DNA of 64,000 nt from F23-D06 sp963603365 (GTDB lineage Bacteria > Bacteroidota > Bacteroidia > Bacteroidales > WCHB1-69), in NCBI GenBank assembly GCA_963603365.1, contig CAVCMI010000037.1, positions 6,549 to 70,548 on the forward strand, written 5' to 3'. The stretch's first letter is position 1, and every line of letters begins with the position of its first letter. Position numbers and translations under genes: made by a program. Below, piece after piece: positions 34,178 to 43,211 of the stretch. The notes beneath the pieces are model-generated. The model had not been told where the DNA came from. It worked only from the letters and a program-made list of their open reading frames with translations, and did not search any database.

Positions 34178-34259
34178 AGCGTCTCAAGTTCTGCCCTGCC
34201 GCAGCCCAGCGATGAAGACCTCTACATGACTTTGACAAGTCAGAATATCTTTCTCATTT

Positions 34260-35351
34260 CTAAACTCTAAATTCTATAATCCCGCCTCCGATGAGGTCGT
34301 CGCCTTCGTAGAAGACTGCACTCTGTCCCGGCGTGACTGATTCGACAGGGGTGTTGAACTCTACACGCACGCCATCGCCGCTGTGATAAAGGCGCGCGCC
34401 GGCACCGGCACTACGGTAGCGCACTCGGCATTCTATAGGCATGCCGTCTTCAAAGTCGTCATATTTTGTCAGTTTATAGTCTTGCAGGAAGAGTGAAGCG
34501 GAGGCAAGGTCTTCTTTGGAGCCCAGCACCACGTTGTTGTGTGCTTTGTCGAGCGCCACCACGTATGCGGGTACGCCCAATGCGACGCCCAGGCCTTTGC
34601 GCTGGCCGATGGTATAATGGTACAAGCCTTGATGCCGGCCAAGTATGGTGCCGTCTTTGGCGACAAAGTTGCCCGCCGGCGACAGACTCTTTAAGTCCGG
34701 CACTTCGATGTGCAGGAAGTTGCGGTAGTCGTTGTCGGTGACGAAACATATCTCTTCGCTCTCTTTTTTCTGTGAGAGTTGCATAAAGCCATGTTCTGCG
34801 GCTATGTTGCGCACTTCCGGCTTGGTGAGTTCGCCGAGTGGGAAGATCGTCTTTTGCAGCTGTTCGGAGGACAGTCTCCACAGGAAATAGGTCTGGTCTT
34901 TTCCGAGGTCTTTGCCTTTGCGCAGGAATGTGCGGCCGTTGAGTGTGCCGATGCGGGCATAATGGCCGGTGGCGAGCAGGTCGCAGTGCATTTCGTCGGC
35001 AAATTCGAGCAGCCTTCCCCATTTGATGACGGGGTTGCAAAGCACACAAGGGTTCGGGGTACGGCAGTTGAGGTATTCGTCGATGAAATTCCGGATGACG
35101 GTTTCCCGGAACAGGTCGCGGGCATCTACGATGTGGTGCTCAAAGCCGAGGCGCTGCGCCAGGTGGCGGGCTTCAGCGATGGAGTCCATCGAGCAGCACC
35201 CCTTTTCGCGTGCCATGCAGCTTTCCGAGATGGAATCAAAAGTCCTGAATGTGGCTCCGATGAGTTCGTATCCCTGTTCTTGCAGCAAAATGGCGGCCAC
35301 GCTGCTGTCAATGCCGCCGCTCATGGCTATCAATACTCTTTTCTTCGTCAT
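34260..35351 (-). CDS. mnmA: tRNA 2-thiouridine(34) synthase
   Basis: A 363-residue tRNA thiolase making s2U at the wobble position of Lys, Glu and Gln tRNAs. It has the PP-loop AMSGGIDSSVA (about 9-19), the catalytic cysteine pair in NPCVLCNPVIKW and SEEICFVTDNDYR, and a C-terminal beta-barrel (RVRYRSAGAGARL). The length is normal. Its start overlaps the upstream DUF4296 gene by 4 nt. It is the last gene of a minus-strand run of tRNA-maturation and amino-acid genes, together with cca. Confidence 0.96.
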   Translation of the reverse strand: MTKKRVLIAMSGGIDSSVAAILLQEQGYELIGATFRTFDSISESCMAREKGCCSMDSIAEARHLAQRLGFEHHIVDARDLFRETVIRNFIDEYLNCRTPNPCVLCNPVIKWGRLLEFADEMHCDLLATGHYARIGTLNGRTFLRKGKDLGKDQTYFLWRLSSEQLQKTIFPLGELTKPEVRNIAAEHGFMQLSQKKESEEICFVTDNDYRNFLHIEVPDLKSLSPAGNFVAKDGTILGRHQGLYHYTIGQRKGLGVALGVPAYVVALDKAHNNVVLGSKEDLASASLFLQDYKLTKYDDFEDGMPIECRVRYRSAGAGARLYHSGDGVRVEFNTPVESVTPGQSAVFYEGDDLIGGGIIEFRV

Positions 35352-35818
35352 CCTGCTGTCGTCGTGTTAGGTTTCTCTCCGGTGGTGTCCAACGGTGTTT
35401 CAGACGGCGGCACAGGGGCAGTGACATCTGCCGAAATGTCAACCTGTTGGGTGACGGTGTCCTGCAAGGCCATTTCCTTTTTCTTTTTCATGATAAGGGT
35501 TGAGGCCTCTGACAGGAGTTTTTCGGCATCCTCTTCGTCGCCCATATAGTATTCGACGGATCGGTTGAACTGTTCGCGCGTGACGCTGTACCGGTCAAAG
35601 AGGTCTTTGTAGTATTCTTTGGTGCTCCTGAAGCGGTCCAAGGTGTCTTCAGGGTTCATTCCTACGACGCTTTCAATAAGGTAGCTTTCGGCTATAAGTT
35701 TAACCATAGTGCTTCGCCCGATCAGGTTTTCGGGCTTTTCTTGCACCTGTTTCTTGTGGCAGCCGGCAAAGAGCAGCATTGACAGGATCAGCGGCAGAAA
35801 GGCAATGTTACGTTTCAT
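35348..35818 (-). CDS. DUF4296 lipoprotein
   Basis: A 156-residue lipoprotein with signal MKRNIAFLPLILSMLLFAGC. The helical mature part, including MVKLIAESYLIES, KEYYKDLFDRYSVTREQFN and SVEYYMG, matches the DUF4296 pattern, a Bacteroidota-specific family of unknown function that is frequently encoded near housekeeping genes. The C-terminal 45 residues are Pro/Thr-rich and probably disordered. It lies between cca (29 nt gap) and mnmA (4-nt overlap). Confidence 0.85.
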   Translation of the reverse strand: MKRNIAFLPLILSMLLFAGCHKKQVQEKPENLIGRSTMVKLIAESYLIESVVGMNPEDTLDRFRSTKEYYKDLFDRYSVTREQFNRSVEYYMGDEEDAEKLLSEASTLIMKKKKEMALQDTVTQQVDISADVTAPVPPSETPLDTTGEKPNTTTAG

Positions 35819-35847
35819 AAGGATAAGGGCGTTAGCGGTTTATTCGG

Positions 35848-37281
35848 TTATTCTGGGGTGTTGACAACGGTCAATCCTAATTTTTCTCCCTCGACGACCA
35901 TCTGTTTCAAGGCATTTTCACGGGTGTTTTCAATTGCGCCGTCGAGGATGGCGTTGCATACAGCCTCTTTTATGATGCCGATTTCGCGGCAGGGCCTGAT
36001 GCCGAAAGCATGCATGATGTCTTCGCCCGTGAATGGCGGCCTCCAGTTCCGCACTTTGTCTTTTTCCTCTATCTCGGCAAGCTTTTCACGCACATGGGCA
36101 AAATTCCGGAAGCATTTCTGGATTTTGGCCGAGTTTTTGGAGGTCACATCCGCTTCGCAGAGCATCATCAGGTCGTCAATGTCATCGCCGGCCTCGAACA
36201 GCAGCCGCCTGACGGCAGAATCTGTGATGGTGTCTTCTACAAGGGCGATGGGGCGCAGGTGCAGCCCGACAAGTTTCTGCACGTATTTCAGTTTTTCGTT
36301 GTTGGGCAGATGCAGCCGCCGGAAGATGTCGGCTGCCATACGTGCGCCTACGGCGTCGTGTCCGTGAAAGGTCCAGCCAACCGCCGGCACAAACCGTTTG
36401 GTGACAGGCTTGGCGATGTCGTGGAGCAGCGCTGCCCATACCAGCCAGACGTTGGGCGAAGTCATCGCGATGTTGTCCACAACTTCAAGTGTGTGCAGGT
36501 AGTTGTCTTTATGACCTTTGCCGTTGATGGTCTGTACACCTTTCAAGGCGGTGAGTTCAGGAATGAAACGCTCCAGCAGCCCGCAATCGTCCAACAGTCT
36601 GATGCCGGTGGAGGGTCGCAGACAATGCAGTATCTTGTTGAACTCTTCCATGATGCGCTCTTTGGAGATGATGTCCAAACGGGCGGCGTTGCGCCGGATA
36701 GACTCTTGTGTTCCGGGGCAGATGTTGAAATTGAGCTGCGTGGCGAAACGTATGGCTCGCATCATCCTCAAAGGGTCGTCCGAAAAGGTCTTGTCTGGGT
36801 CGCAAGGGGTACGGATAAGTTTGCTTTTGATGTCTCCGATGCCGTTGAACGGGTCAATCAGTGTGTGGGCGCTGTTGCCGTTCAGGGAGATGGCCATGGC
36901 GTTTATGGTGAAGTCGCGGCGCAGCTGGTCGTCTTCCAGCGTGCCGTCCTCCACGACGGGCTTGCGGGAGTCGTGGCTGTATGACTCGCGGCGCGCCCCG
37001 ACAAACTCTATGACGTAGCCGTCGTAGTTGAATTGTGCCGTGCCGAAGTTGCGATAGACGTTCACGTGCAAGTCGGGGGATATGAGTTCGGCGCTTTTCC
37101 GGGCAAGCTGGATGCCACTGCCCACGGTGACGATGTCGATGTCGGTGTTGTGCCGGTGCATGATGATGTCGCGCACGACGCCGCCGACAACGTATGCTTC
37201 GAGCCCGAGCATGTCTGCGGCTTTCGCCACAATGCCGTAAATGGGGTGTGCCAATGCTTTTTCGTAGTTCGTAGAGTTCAT
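35848..37281 (-). CDS. CCA tRNA nucleotidyltransferase / poly(A) polymerase family, HD domain
   Basis: A 477-residue nucleotidyltransferase that adds or repairs the 3' CCA of tRNAs (or polyadenylates RNA). The catalytic head has YVVGGVVRDIIMHR and DIDIVT (about 36-57), then RRDFTINAMAISL, a neck, and a C-terminal HD domain with HTLEVVDNIA and ALLHDIAKP. The ATG at 37281 overlaps the aroC stop (ATGA); an upstream in-frame ATG at 37368 would lie inside aroC and is rejected. CCA-adding versus poly(A) activity cannot be split by reading. Confidence 0.93.
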   Translation of the reverse strand: MNSTNYEKALAHPIYGIVAKAADMLGLEAYVVGGVVRDIIMHRHNTDIDIVTVGSGIQLARKSAELISPDLHVNVYRNFGTAQFNYDGYVIEFVGARRESYSHDSRKPVVEDGTLEDDQLRRDFTINAMAISLNGNSAHTLIDPFNGIGDIKSKLIRTPCDPDKTFSDDPLRMMRAIRFATQLNFNICPGTQESIRRNAARLDIISKERIMEEFNKILHCLRPSTGIRLLDDCGLLERFIPELTALKGVQTINGKGHKDNYLHTLEVVDNIAMTSPNVWLVWAALLHDIAKPVTKRFVPAVGWTFHGHDAVGARMAADIFRRLHLPNNEKLKYVQKLVGLHLRPIALVEDTITDSAVRRLLFEAGDDIDDLMMLCEADVTSKNSAKIQKCFRNFAHVREKLAEIEEKDKVRNWRPPFTGEDIMHAFGIRPCREIGIIKEAVCNAILDGAIENTRENALKQMVVEGEKLGLTVVNTPE

Positions 37282-38228
37282 GGTAGCGTCTTGCTGATGA
37301 GTAAAAAGTCGGCGGAGACCATGGCGGCCATGGCTTCCACTACGGGAAGCACGCGCGGGGCGACACAAAGGTCGTTCCGGTCAGAGCCTGCGCAAACGGC
37401 CGGTTTCCCGTCAAAGCCGATGCTCTGCTGGCTGAAACGCAGGGTAGGGACGGGCTTGAACGCCACGGTGAAATAGACCTCTTCGCCGTTGGTGATGCCG
37501 GCCTGAATGCCGCCGTCGTGGTTGGTTTTGTATGAGAAGTCGCAGTTCTGCACGTCATTGTATTGGCTTCCGCACATTTGCGCCGCCTGATAGCCTAATC
37601 CTATTTCAAAGCCTTTGGCGGCATTGATGGACAATGCGGCGTAGGCAAGCCGTGCCGAGAATTTGTCGTAGACCGGTTCGCCGAGCCCGGCGGGAAGTCC
37701 TTTGATGTGGCATCCGACGACAGTTCCTACGCTGTCTCCCTCGCGTAAGGCCTTGCCCCGGCGCAGCACTTCCGAGTTGATTGTGATGCCGTGCCCTCTC
37801 AGGAAGGTTTTGGCAAACACGCCGCCAACGACGCGGCAAGCCGTCTCGCGCGCCGAAGACCTGCCGCAAAGCTCGTTGTCCTTGAATCCGTATTTCCTGA
37901 AATAGGTGTAGGAGGCATGAGACGGGCGGATGACGTGGCGGTTGGCCTCGTTGATTATCACGTCTTTGTTCGGGATGAAGAAGTGAATCGGGTCTCCGGT
38001 CGTGACGTCGCTGGAGTCCAAGCCGGAAAGGAATGTGACCGGGTCTCTTTCTTTCCGCTGTGTGGAGGAGACAGAAGCGTCAGGGGCGCGCCGTGCCATT
38101 TCCTCGGCAAGGAATGTCCTGTCAAGGACAAGCCCCCGGGGACAGCCCTCGACCAGTCCCTCGATGCGGTCGCCGTGGGTGTCTCCCCAATCAGAGAACT
38201 TGAATATTTTCCCGAAGCTGTCTGTCAT
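37278..38228 (-). CDS. aroC: Chorismate synthase, short divergent form
   Basis: A 316-residue enzyme that converts EPSP to chorismate using reduced FMN. Family landmarks are kept: RPSHASYTYFRKYG, GRSSARETACRVVGG and the C-terminal RNDLCVAPRVLPVVEAM. The usual N-terminal GESHG, which carries an active-site His, reads GDTHGDRIEG here, and the chain is about 40 residues shorter than the common 355-360. So it is either a divergent lineage-specific AroC or a paralogue. The ATG at 38228 is taken; the preceding in-frame TTG is less likely. It is coupled to cca by overlap. Confidence 0.88.
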   Translation of the reverse strand: MTDSFGKIFKFSDWGDTHGDRIEGLVEGCPRGLVLDRTFLAEEMARRAPDASVSSTQRKERDPVTFLSGLDSSDVTTGDPIHFFIPNKDVIINEANRHVIRPSHASYTYFRKYGFKDNELCGRSSARETACRVVGGVFAKTFLRGHGITINSEVLRRGKALREGDSVGTVVGCHIKGLPAGLGEPVYDKFSARLAYAALSINAAKGFEIGLGYQAAQMCGSQYNDVQNCDFSYKTNHDGGIQAGITNGEEVYFTVAFKPVPTLRFSQQSIGFDGKPAVCAGSDRNDLCVAPRVLPVVEAMAAMVSADFLLISKTLP

Positions 38229-38240
38229 CAATGTTGACCT

Positions 38241-39038
38241 TTACATGGCTTTTATCTTGCGTGCGATGTATGCGCAAAGTCCAGGGAAGAAGCGTTTGAT
38301 GTAAACCATGACCAGTTCTCCGCTGCCCACTAATACTTCGCGTTTCTGTTTGGCGATGGCGCGCACAATCTTGTCGGCAGCCTTTTCGGGCGATATCCCG
38401 TTGGCCTGTCCGGCATCCATCTTGCCATGTTTCCCTCCGTCTTTTTCCAGGGCATTGATGGAGATGTTTGTCCGTACCCGGCCCGGGGTCACGACAGTGA
38501 CATGGATGTTGTCGGATGCGTTTTCGGCTGCAATGGTCTCGAAAAAGCCGTAAAGGGCATGTTTCGCCGACGAGTAGGCACACCGTAGCGGAAAGCCGAA
38601 CAGCCCGTTTATGCTGGTGGTTACGGCCAGCTGGCCTCCGCCGCGTGCAATCATCTTTGGCAAGATGCTTTTGGTAAGGATGACCGGTGCGTAAAAGTCA
38701 ATGTCCATGACTTTGCGGATGACTGCCATGTCGGTTTCGACGGCGGTGCCGCGTTGGCTGATGCCCGCGTTGTTGTACAGGATGTCGATGCGTCCGAATG
38801 CGTCCCAGGCTTTTTCGGCCAGGCAGGTCAGTTCGTCGGTTTCGGAAAGGTCGAAAGGCAGAATCGCCGCGTCGGGTGCGCCGGCGTCAAGACACGCTTT
38901 CTGTACATCTTGCAGCAGGTCTTCTTCCAATGCGGTCAGCACAAGGGTGGCTTTTTCTTGGGCGAAGCGAATTGCTGTTGCACGTCCTATGCCGGAGGAG
39001 GCTCCTGTTATCCAGATTACCTTGTCGGAGAAAGTCAT
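38241..39038 (-). CDS. Short-chain dehydrogenase/reductase family oxidoreductase
   Basis: A 265-residue classical SDR. Cofactor motif TGASSGIGRATAI (about 11-23), NNAG (about 90), catalytic YSSAK (about 154-158) with the upstream Ser of VTTSINGLFG. The C-terminal 35 residues are basic and hydrophobic (MVYIKRFFPGLCAYIARKIK), a membrane-leaning tail seen in DltE/YqjQ-like SDRs. The substrate is unknown. It begins 1 nt after the stop of the threonine-synthase-like gene, so the two may work in one pathway. Confidence 0.92.
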   Translation of the reverse strand: MTFSDKVIWITGASSGIGRATAIRFAQEKATLVLTALEEDLLQDVQKACLDAGAPDAAILPFDLSETDELTCLAEKAWDAFGRIDILYNNAGISQRGTAVETDMAVIRKVMDIDFYAPVILTKSILPKMIARGGGQLAVTTSINGLFGFPLRCAYSSAKHALYGFFETIAAENASDNIHVTVVTPGRVRTNISINALEKDGGKHGKMDAGQANGISPEKAADKIVRAIAKQKREVLVGSGELVMVYIKRFFPGLCAYIARKIKAM

Positions 39039-39039
39039 G

Positions 39040-40278
39040 CTATATATTGTTGTCTATTAAGTTCTTGAAGAAACGGGCTCTTGCCGCGCCCTCGCCTGTG
39101 TTCAGGAGGACGGTTTCGCCGTCATGGATTTGGCCGGACTCGAGGGCCTTGTAGAAGCCGGCGAGGCACACAATGGAGGCGGGTCCGAGGTAGATGCCGC
39201 GCTCCTGCTTTACGGCGCGCCCGATCTTTACGAGGTCGCTTTCCAAGACTTGCAGGAATGTTCCGCCGCTTTTCCGGACGATGGGGGCGAGGACCGGAAA
39301 CATGCCCGGGTTGCCGGTGGAGAGGATCGACACGATGGTCTTCGGGTCAGCAATTACGGGAAAGTTGTTCTCGTAGCCCTCCGGGAAGCCGGCGGCAACG
39401 GCATTGTTCCATCCTTGCACCATAGGGTCGCAGGTGTCTTGCTGTATCAGGATCATTCGCGGCAGCGGCGTCTCGGGGAATGTAGCGCGCATTTCCCGCA
39501 CGCCCTTGTCGAGGGCTATGGGGCCGGTGCCGCCTGCCACGGCCTGCACATAGACATCGGGCATCTTGCCCAACTGGCGCAGGAATTCGAACACCATGGT
39601 CTTCTTGGCCTCTACCCGGATGGGGTCGATGTTGCCGGCTGACATGAGCACGCGGTTCTGCTCGTGGAAGTCGGCGGCCTCTTTCTTGGCGGCGGCGTAG
39701 TTGCCTTTGCTGATGACAACGTTTTGGCCGTACGAAAGGATGGCTTCAACGGTGTCGGGGCAGACGTCGTTCGGCACGAATACGGTGAACCGGATGCCGG
39801 CGGCGGCCAGATAACGGCTGTATGCCGTGGCGGTGTTGCCTGTGGAGGCGACGCAGAACTCTTTGACACCGTTCTCTTTGAACAGCGATGCGGCCAACGA
39901 GGCTGCGATGTCTTTGAAGGTGTTGGTGCCGCCGTTAAGGTCGTTGCGGTAAACCATCACTTGGCAACGGATGCCGTATTGCTGCAGGGCGTACCGCTCC
40001 AGAAAGCCCCACTCTTCAATCGGGATGGCCCCTTCGCCGAAAGAGACGATGTTCTGCTTGTCAAGCAACGGAAGAAAGTCGAAATAGTGGTAGAAGCTTT
40101 CGGGCGAATGATACTTTGCTGTGGCTTGCGTCAGGGTGCTGTAGTCGGAATGGTAGGTCACTTCGGCGCGTTTGCAGCCGCAGGTGCATTGCTGGTCCAT
40201 GCTGAACCATGTGCCGAAATCGGGGATTGTGTTGCCGCATTTCGTGCACGTCAGTGTATATTTTGATTGTTTGTACAT
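39040..40278 (-). CDS. Threonine synthase-like PLP-dependent enzyme with N-terminal zinc ribbon
   Basis: A 412-residue fold-type II PLP enzyme. An N-terminal zinc-ribbon-like segment has CTKCGN and QCTCGC (about 10-36). PLP chemistry is shown by NGGTNTFKDIAASLAAS with the Schiff-base Lys (about 123), the ASTGNTATAYSRYLA phosphate loop and AVAGGTGP. The family includes threonine synthase and cysteate synthase; Bacteroidota often carry another, yeast-type thrC, so this copy's substrate is open. It heads a minus-strand run with the SDR, aroC and cca genes. Confidence 0.88.
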   Translation of the reverse strand: MYKQSKYTLTCTKCGNTIPDFGTWFSMDQQCTCGCKRAEVTYHSDYSTLTQATAKYHSPESFYHYFDFLPLLDKQNIVSFGEGAIPIEEWGFLERYALQQYGIRCQVMVYRNDLNGGTNTFKDIAASLAASLFKENGVKEFCVASTGNTATAYSRYLAAAGIRFTVFVPNDVCPDTVEAILSYGQNVVISKGNYAAAKKEAADFHEQNRVLMSAGNIDPIRVEAKKTMVFEFLRQLGKMPDVYVQAVAGGTGPIALDKGVREMRATFPETPLPRMILIQQDTCDPMVQGWNNAVAAGFPEGYENNFPVIADPKTIVSILSTGNPGMFPVLAPIVRKSGGTFLQVLESDLVKIGRAVKQERGIYLGPASIVCLAGFYKALESGQIHDGETVLLNTGEGAARARFFKNLIDNNI

Positions 40279-40313
40279 CGTGTGGAGATTCTTGCAGTTA
40301 AATAGTCGGTTGA

Positions 40314-41999
40314 TTAACGGGCGATCAGTTCTTTGACGGCATTTTCCAGTGCGGAGCCCCTGAGGTCTTTGGCCACAATGCGCCCTTCACGGTCCAGAAG
40401 GAAGGTGGAAGGGATGGAACGCACGCCGTATATGGCGGCGCCTTCCGACTGCCATTGCTTGAGGTCGCTGACATGGTTTGGCCACACCAGACCGTCGTCT
40501 GCAATGGCCTTTTTCCAGTTTGCGGCGTCGCGGTCAAGGGATACGCTGTAGATCTCGAAACCCTGGTCGTGGTATTTGGCGTAGATGTTCCGCACGTTAG
40601 GGTTCTCGCGTCTGCACGGCCCGCACCACGATGCCCAGAAGTCGATGAGTACGATTTTGCCCTTGAGGTCAGAGAGTTTCCGGACGTTACCGTCAGGGTC
40701 TTTGAACGCCAGCTCCGGCGCCATGGCTCCGATTGCGGTCTTGTTGGCCGGTGAGTTCATGATCTTCCACCGCTCTTTGACGATGGGATGCTCAGGGTAT
40801 TTCTCGTGCAGCGCTGTGATGACGGCCTTGTGCAGTTCGGCATTCTGCTCTTTCGGGTAAAGGTCGAGAAACATCATGACGGCAATGTCGCTTTTGTTGT
40901 CCATGATGTATTGCTTGTTCTGTCCGTTCAGGCTGTTCTCGGCATCGTTGTAGGCGGTCTGGTACCTGTTGACGATGGCCTTTACGTTCTGCTGTGCTTC
41001 CGAAACGATGGTGTTGCCGGCGGCTTTCTGTAGGGCAGCGCTGGTGGCGAAAGAGGAATGTGCGCCGGCGGCGGTCTTCAACAGGGGGGCGAGACGGTTC
41101 ACCGCGTCCGTACACCATGCCGTTTTGTTGCCCTTTTTGTCAAAGAGGTTGGAATAGCTCAGGCTGTCTTTTCTGTCGAGGAGTTCCGTGACGGCGGACA
41201 TGCAGTTGCCCAGTGTTTTCTCCGCCGCGCTGTACCGGCTTTCGGCTTCGGCTACATAATTGTCAAGCATGGCAAAGTACTCGTCATGCCCTTCGGAACG
41301 CCCGCTCTGGGTGTAGTAGGCGAACATCTCCGAGTTCTCACGGTACGACGAGAACGGACGGTAGTTGTTCTCCATCTCTTTCATGAATTTGGAGACGGAG
41401 GAGACAAATACGTCGGCGTTTCCGCTTTTCACCTTCCCGCCGGGCGCGTATTCGCGGAACAGGCTGTTCAGGGAGTCGACACTGGCGTATGCGGCCAGAA
41501 CGTAGTTGTCGGTCTCTTGGCAGGCCTGCTTGAAGTTGGTGACCTCTTGCGTGAGTTTGCTCCAGTAGCGTTGCTCGTGGTCTGTCTGCAAAGAGGAGTT
41601 GAGACTGTCGATGATCTCGCTCTTCCGCCTGTCGTTGTCGATGATGTCCTGAACGAACGACATGGAGGGGGAGTTGGTGACGCTGACGATCTGCAGCAGG
41701 TCTTGGGCATCTATGGTAAGTTCCATGTTTTCTCCCGGCGTGATGACGACGAGGAAATAGTTTTCGTCGCCGAAATCAAAACGGTAGATGTCGTTCGGGA
41801 TGTTCAATTTCAGGGTGAATGTGTTGTCCTTGATGTCTGTGGAGGCGTAGACCTTACGTTCGTTGCCGTAGGCGTTGACCAGGTCTGCATGGGAGAACCC
41901 GTTGTTTTGCAGAGTAACCTTGACAGTCGAGGCGTTGTTCTGCGCATACGAGCAAAGGCTTGCTGCCAGGACAAATAAAAGCAGGATGTTTTTCTTCAT
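40314..41999 (-). CDS. TlpA-like exported thioredoxin-domain protein
   Basis: A 561-residue exported protein. Signal peptide (about 1-20, cleaved after SYAQ), a beta-rich DUF4369-like N-terminal domain (to about 110), a long helical middle (about 120-400), and a C-terminal TlpA/ResA-like thioredoxin domain (about 415-560) with DFWASWCGPCRRENP and the cis-Pro loop SIPSTFLLD. It probably reduces disulfides in the periplasm. The ATG at 41999 gives a clean signal; an in-frame one 45 nt upstream lies over the promoter. Its promoter box is at 42033-42041. Confidence 0.9.
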   Translation of the reverse strand: MKKNILLLFVLAASLCSYAQNNASTVKVTLQNNGFSHADLVNAYGNERKVYASTDIKDNTFTLKLNIPNDIYRFDFGDENYFLVVITPGENMELTIDAQDLLQIVSVTNSPSMSFVQDIIDNDRRKSEIIDSLNSSLQTDHEQRYWSKLTQEVTNFKQACQETDNYVLAAYASVDSLNSLFREYAPGGKVKSGNADVFVSSVSKFMKEMENNYRPFSSYRENSEMFAYYTQSGRSEGHDEYFAMLDNYVAEAESRYSAAEKTLGNCMSAVTELLDRKDSLSYSNLFDKKGNKTAWCTDAVNRLAPLLKTAAGAHSSFATSAALQKAAGNTIVSEAQQNVKAIVNRYQTAYNDAENSLNGQNKQYIMDNKSDIAVMMFLDLYPKEQNAELHKAVITALHEKYPEHPIVKERWKIMNSPANKTAIGAMAPELAFKDPDGNVRKLSDLKGKIVLIDFWASWCGPCRRENPNVRNIYAKYHDQGFEIYSVSLDRDAANWKKAIADDGLVWPNHVSDLKQWQSEGAAIYGVRSIPSTFLLDREGRIVAKDLRGSALENAVKELIAR

Positions 42000-42032
42000 T
42001 TTTGAAAGATACAGATTTCGTGTAAAAAGTTG

Positions 42033-42041
42033 GCAAAAGTA
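42033..42041 (-). promoter_or_regulatory. -7 box for the TlpA-like gene
   Basis: Minus-strand TACTTTTGC, 34 nt before the start at 41999. Confidence 0.65.
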
Positions 42042-42077
42042 CAAAAAAAGCGGCAGAAACGTATGTGGTTTTTTTTG

Positions 42078-42086
42078 TATGTTTGC
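42078..42086 (+). promoter_or_regulatory. -7 box for the opine-dehydrogenase-like gene
   Basis: TATGTTTGC, 34 nt before the ATG at 42120, divergent from the box at 42033. Confidence 0.65.
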
Positions 42087-42119
42087 ACGCTTTTTTATCT
42101 GAAATTATCTGACAGGATT

Positions 42120-43205
42120 ATGAAATTCACAATTATAGGAAGCGGCAACTCCGGGCTTATCCATGCCGCCAAGCTGATAGAGAACGGTTTCGGGGAGGTC
42201 GGCATCCTGAAGACTTCCAATGCGGGGAACAACGATTTCTTTGACGTGATCAGGCAGGAGGGCGGCTATAACGTGAAGGACGAGACGAACGGAGGGCGCC
42301 GTTTCTTTGTGCGTCCGCGCTTCATCACGAAGGACGTGCAGCTCGCCGTGGAGCATGCCGACGTGCTAATGGTGACCACGACGACGATCCAGCACGATAA
42401 TGTGGCCCGCCTCATCGCCCCTTACGTCAAAGACGGCCAGGTCATCATCCTTTGCCCGGGCTATATGGGCAGCCTTATTTTCAGGAAGCATATCCGCAAG
42501 GATGTGGTTTACAGCGAATGGGAGACTACCGCCTACAACGGTCGCATCGTGGACTCGATGTATGTGCGCATCACGTTCTACAATCCCCGGAATGCCATAT
42601 CGGTTTCGCCCGTGTCAAGACTGGATACGGTGCTCGAACTGCTTTCGCATTGCTTTGCCAATACGCACTATTCGCGTCGCCACATCCTCGAATCTGCCAT
42701 GCACAACCCGAATATGATTGTACATCCCATCGGGCTGCTTTTCTCTGCCGCCCGCATCGAATACAGCAAAGGGGAGTTCTGGATGTACAAGGAGGCTTTC
42801 ACCGATTCGGTGCTGCGTGTCATCAATGCCTTCGATCTGCAGAAGAACCGCATCCTGGAAGCTTTCGGCTGCGACCCGCTCAACTATTTCGAGGCCGCAA
42901 AGTGGCGCAACGAGGAGAACCTCAACATTGACGCCATGGACGTTTTCCGGTCTTTCGCGGAATCTTCAAACAAGGGGCCCTCTTTCATCGACCACCGTTA
43001 CCTGAACGAGGATGTGCCTGTCGGACTCGGCCTGTTTATATCTATCGGCAAGATCGTCGGCGTTGAAACCGCTATACCGGAGTCTGTCACTACACTGGCT
43101 TCTGCTTTGGTGGGCAGAGACTTGTCGGCTCAGGCACGTACAATACAGAGCCTTTTGCAGAAAGAATCCGTGAGTATCGACGACATAAAAGAGGCCATAA
43201 GGTAG
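42120..43205 (+). CDS. NAD/NADP octopine/nopaline dehydrogenase family protein
   Basis: A 361-residue opine-dehydrogenase-type enzyme. The N-terminal Rossmann motif is FTIIGSGNSGLIHAAKLIENG, and the C-terminal helical Octopine_DH domain shows ILESAMHNPNMIVHPIGLLF with the catalytic-type His/Asn. Relatives reductively join an amino acid and a keto acid, or make opine metallophores; which compound is made here is unknown. The ATG at 42120 fits the promoter at 42078; upstream in-frame codons overlap it. The gene stands alone, converging with the GNAT gene 6 nt away. Confidence 0.88.
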   Translation: MKFTIIGSGNSGLIHAAKLIENGFGEVGILKTSNAGNNDFFDVIRQEGGYNVKDETNGGRRFFVRPRFITKDVQLAVEHADVLMVTTTTIQHDNVARLIAPYVKDGQVIILCPGYMGSLIFRKHIRKDVVYSEWETTAYNGRIVDSMYVRITFYNPRNAISVSPVSRLDTVLELLSHCFANTHYSRRHILESAMHNPNMIVHPIGLLFSAARIEYSKGEFWMYKEAFTDSVLRVINAFDLQKNRILEAFGCDPLNYFEAAKWRNEENLNIDAMDVFRSFAESSNKGPSFIDHRYLNEDVPVGLGLFISIGKIVGVETAIPESVTTLASALVGRDLSAQARTIQSLLQKESVSIDDIKEAIR

Positions 43206-43211
43206 GGACGG

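Noticed and set aside
34228..34245. Terminator hairpin between the lipoprotein cassette and mnmA
   Set aside because: TGACTT/AAGTCA is only 6 bp with no clear T-run; too weak to call.
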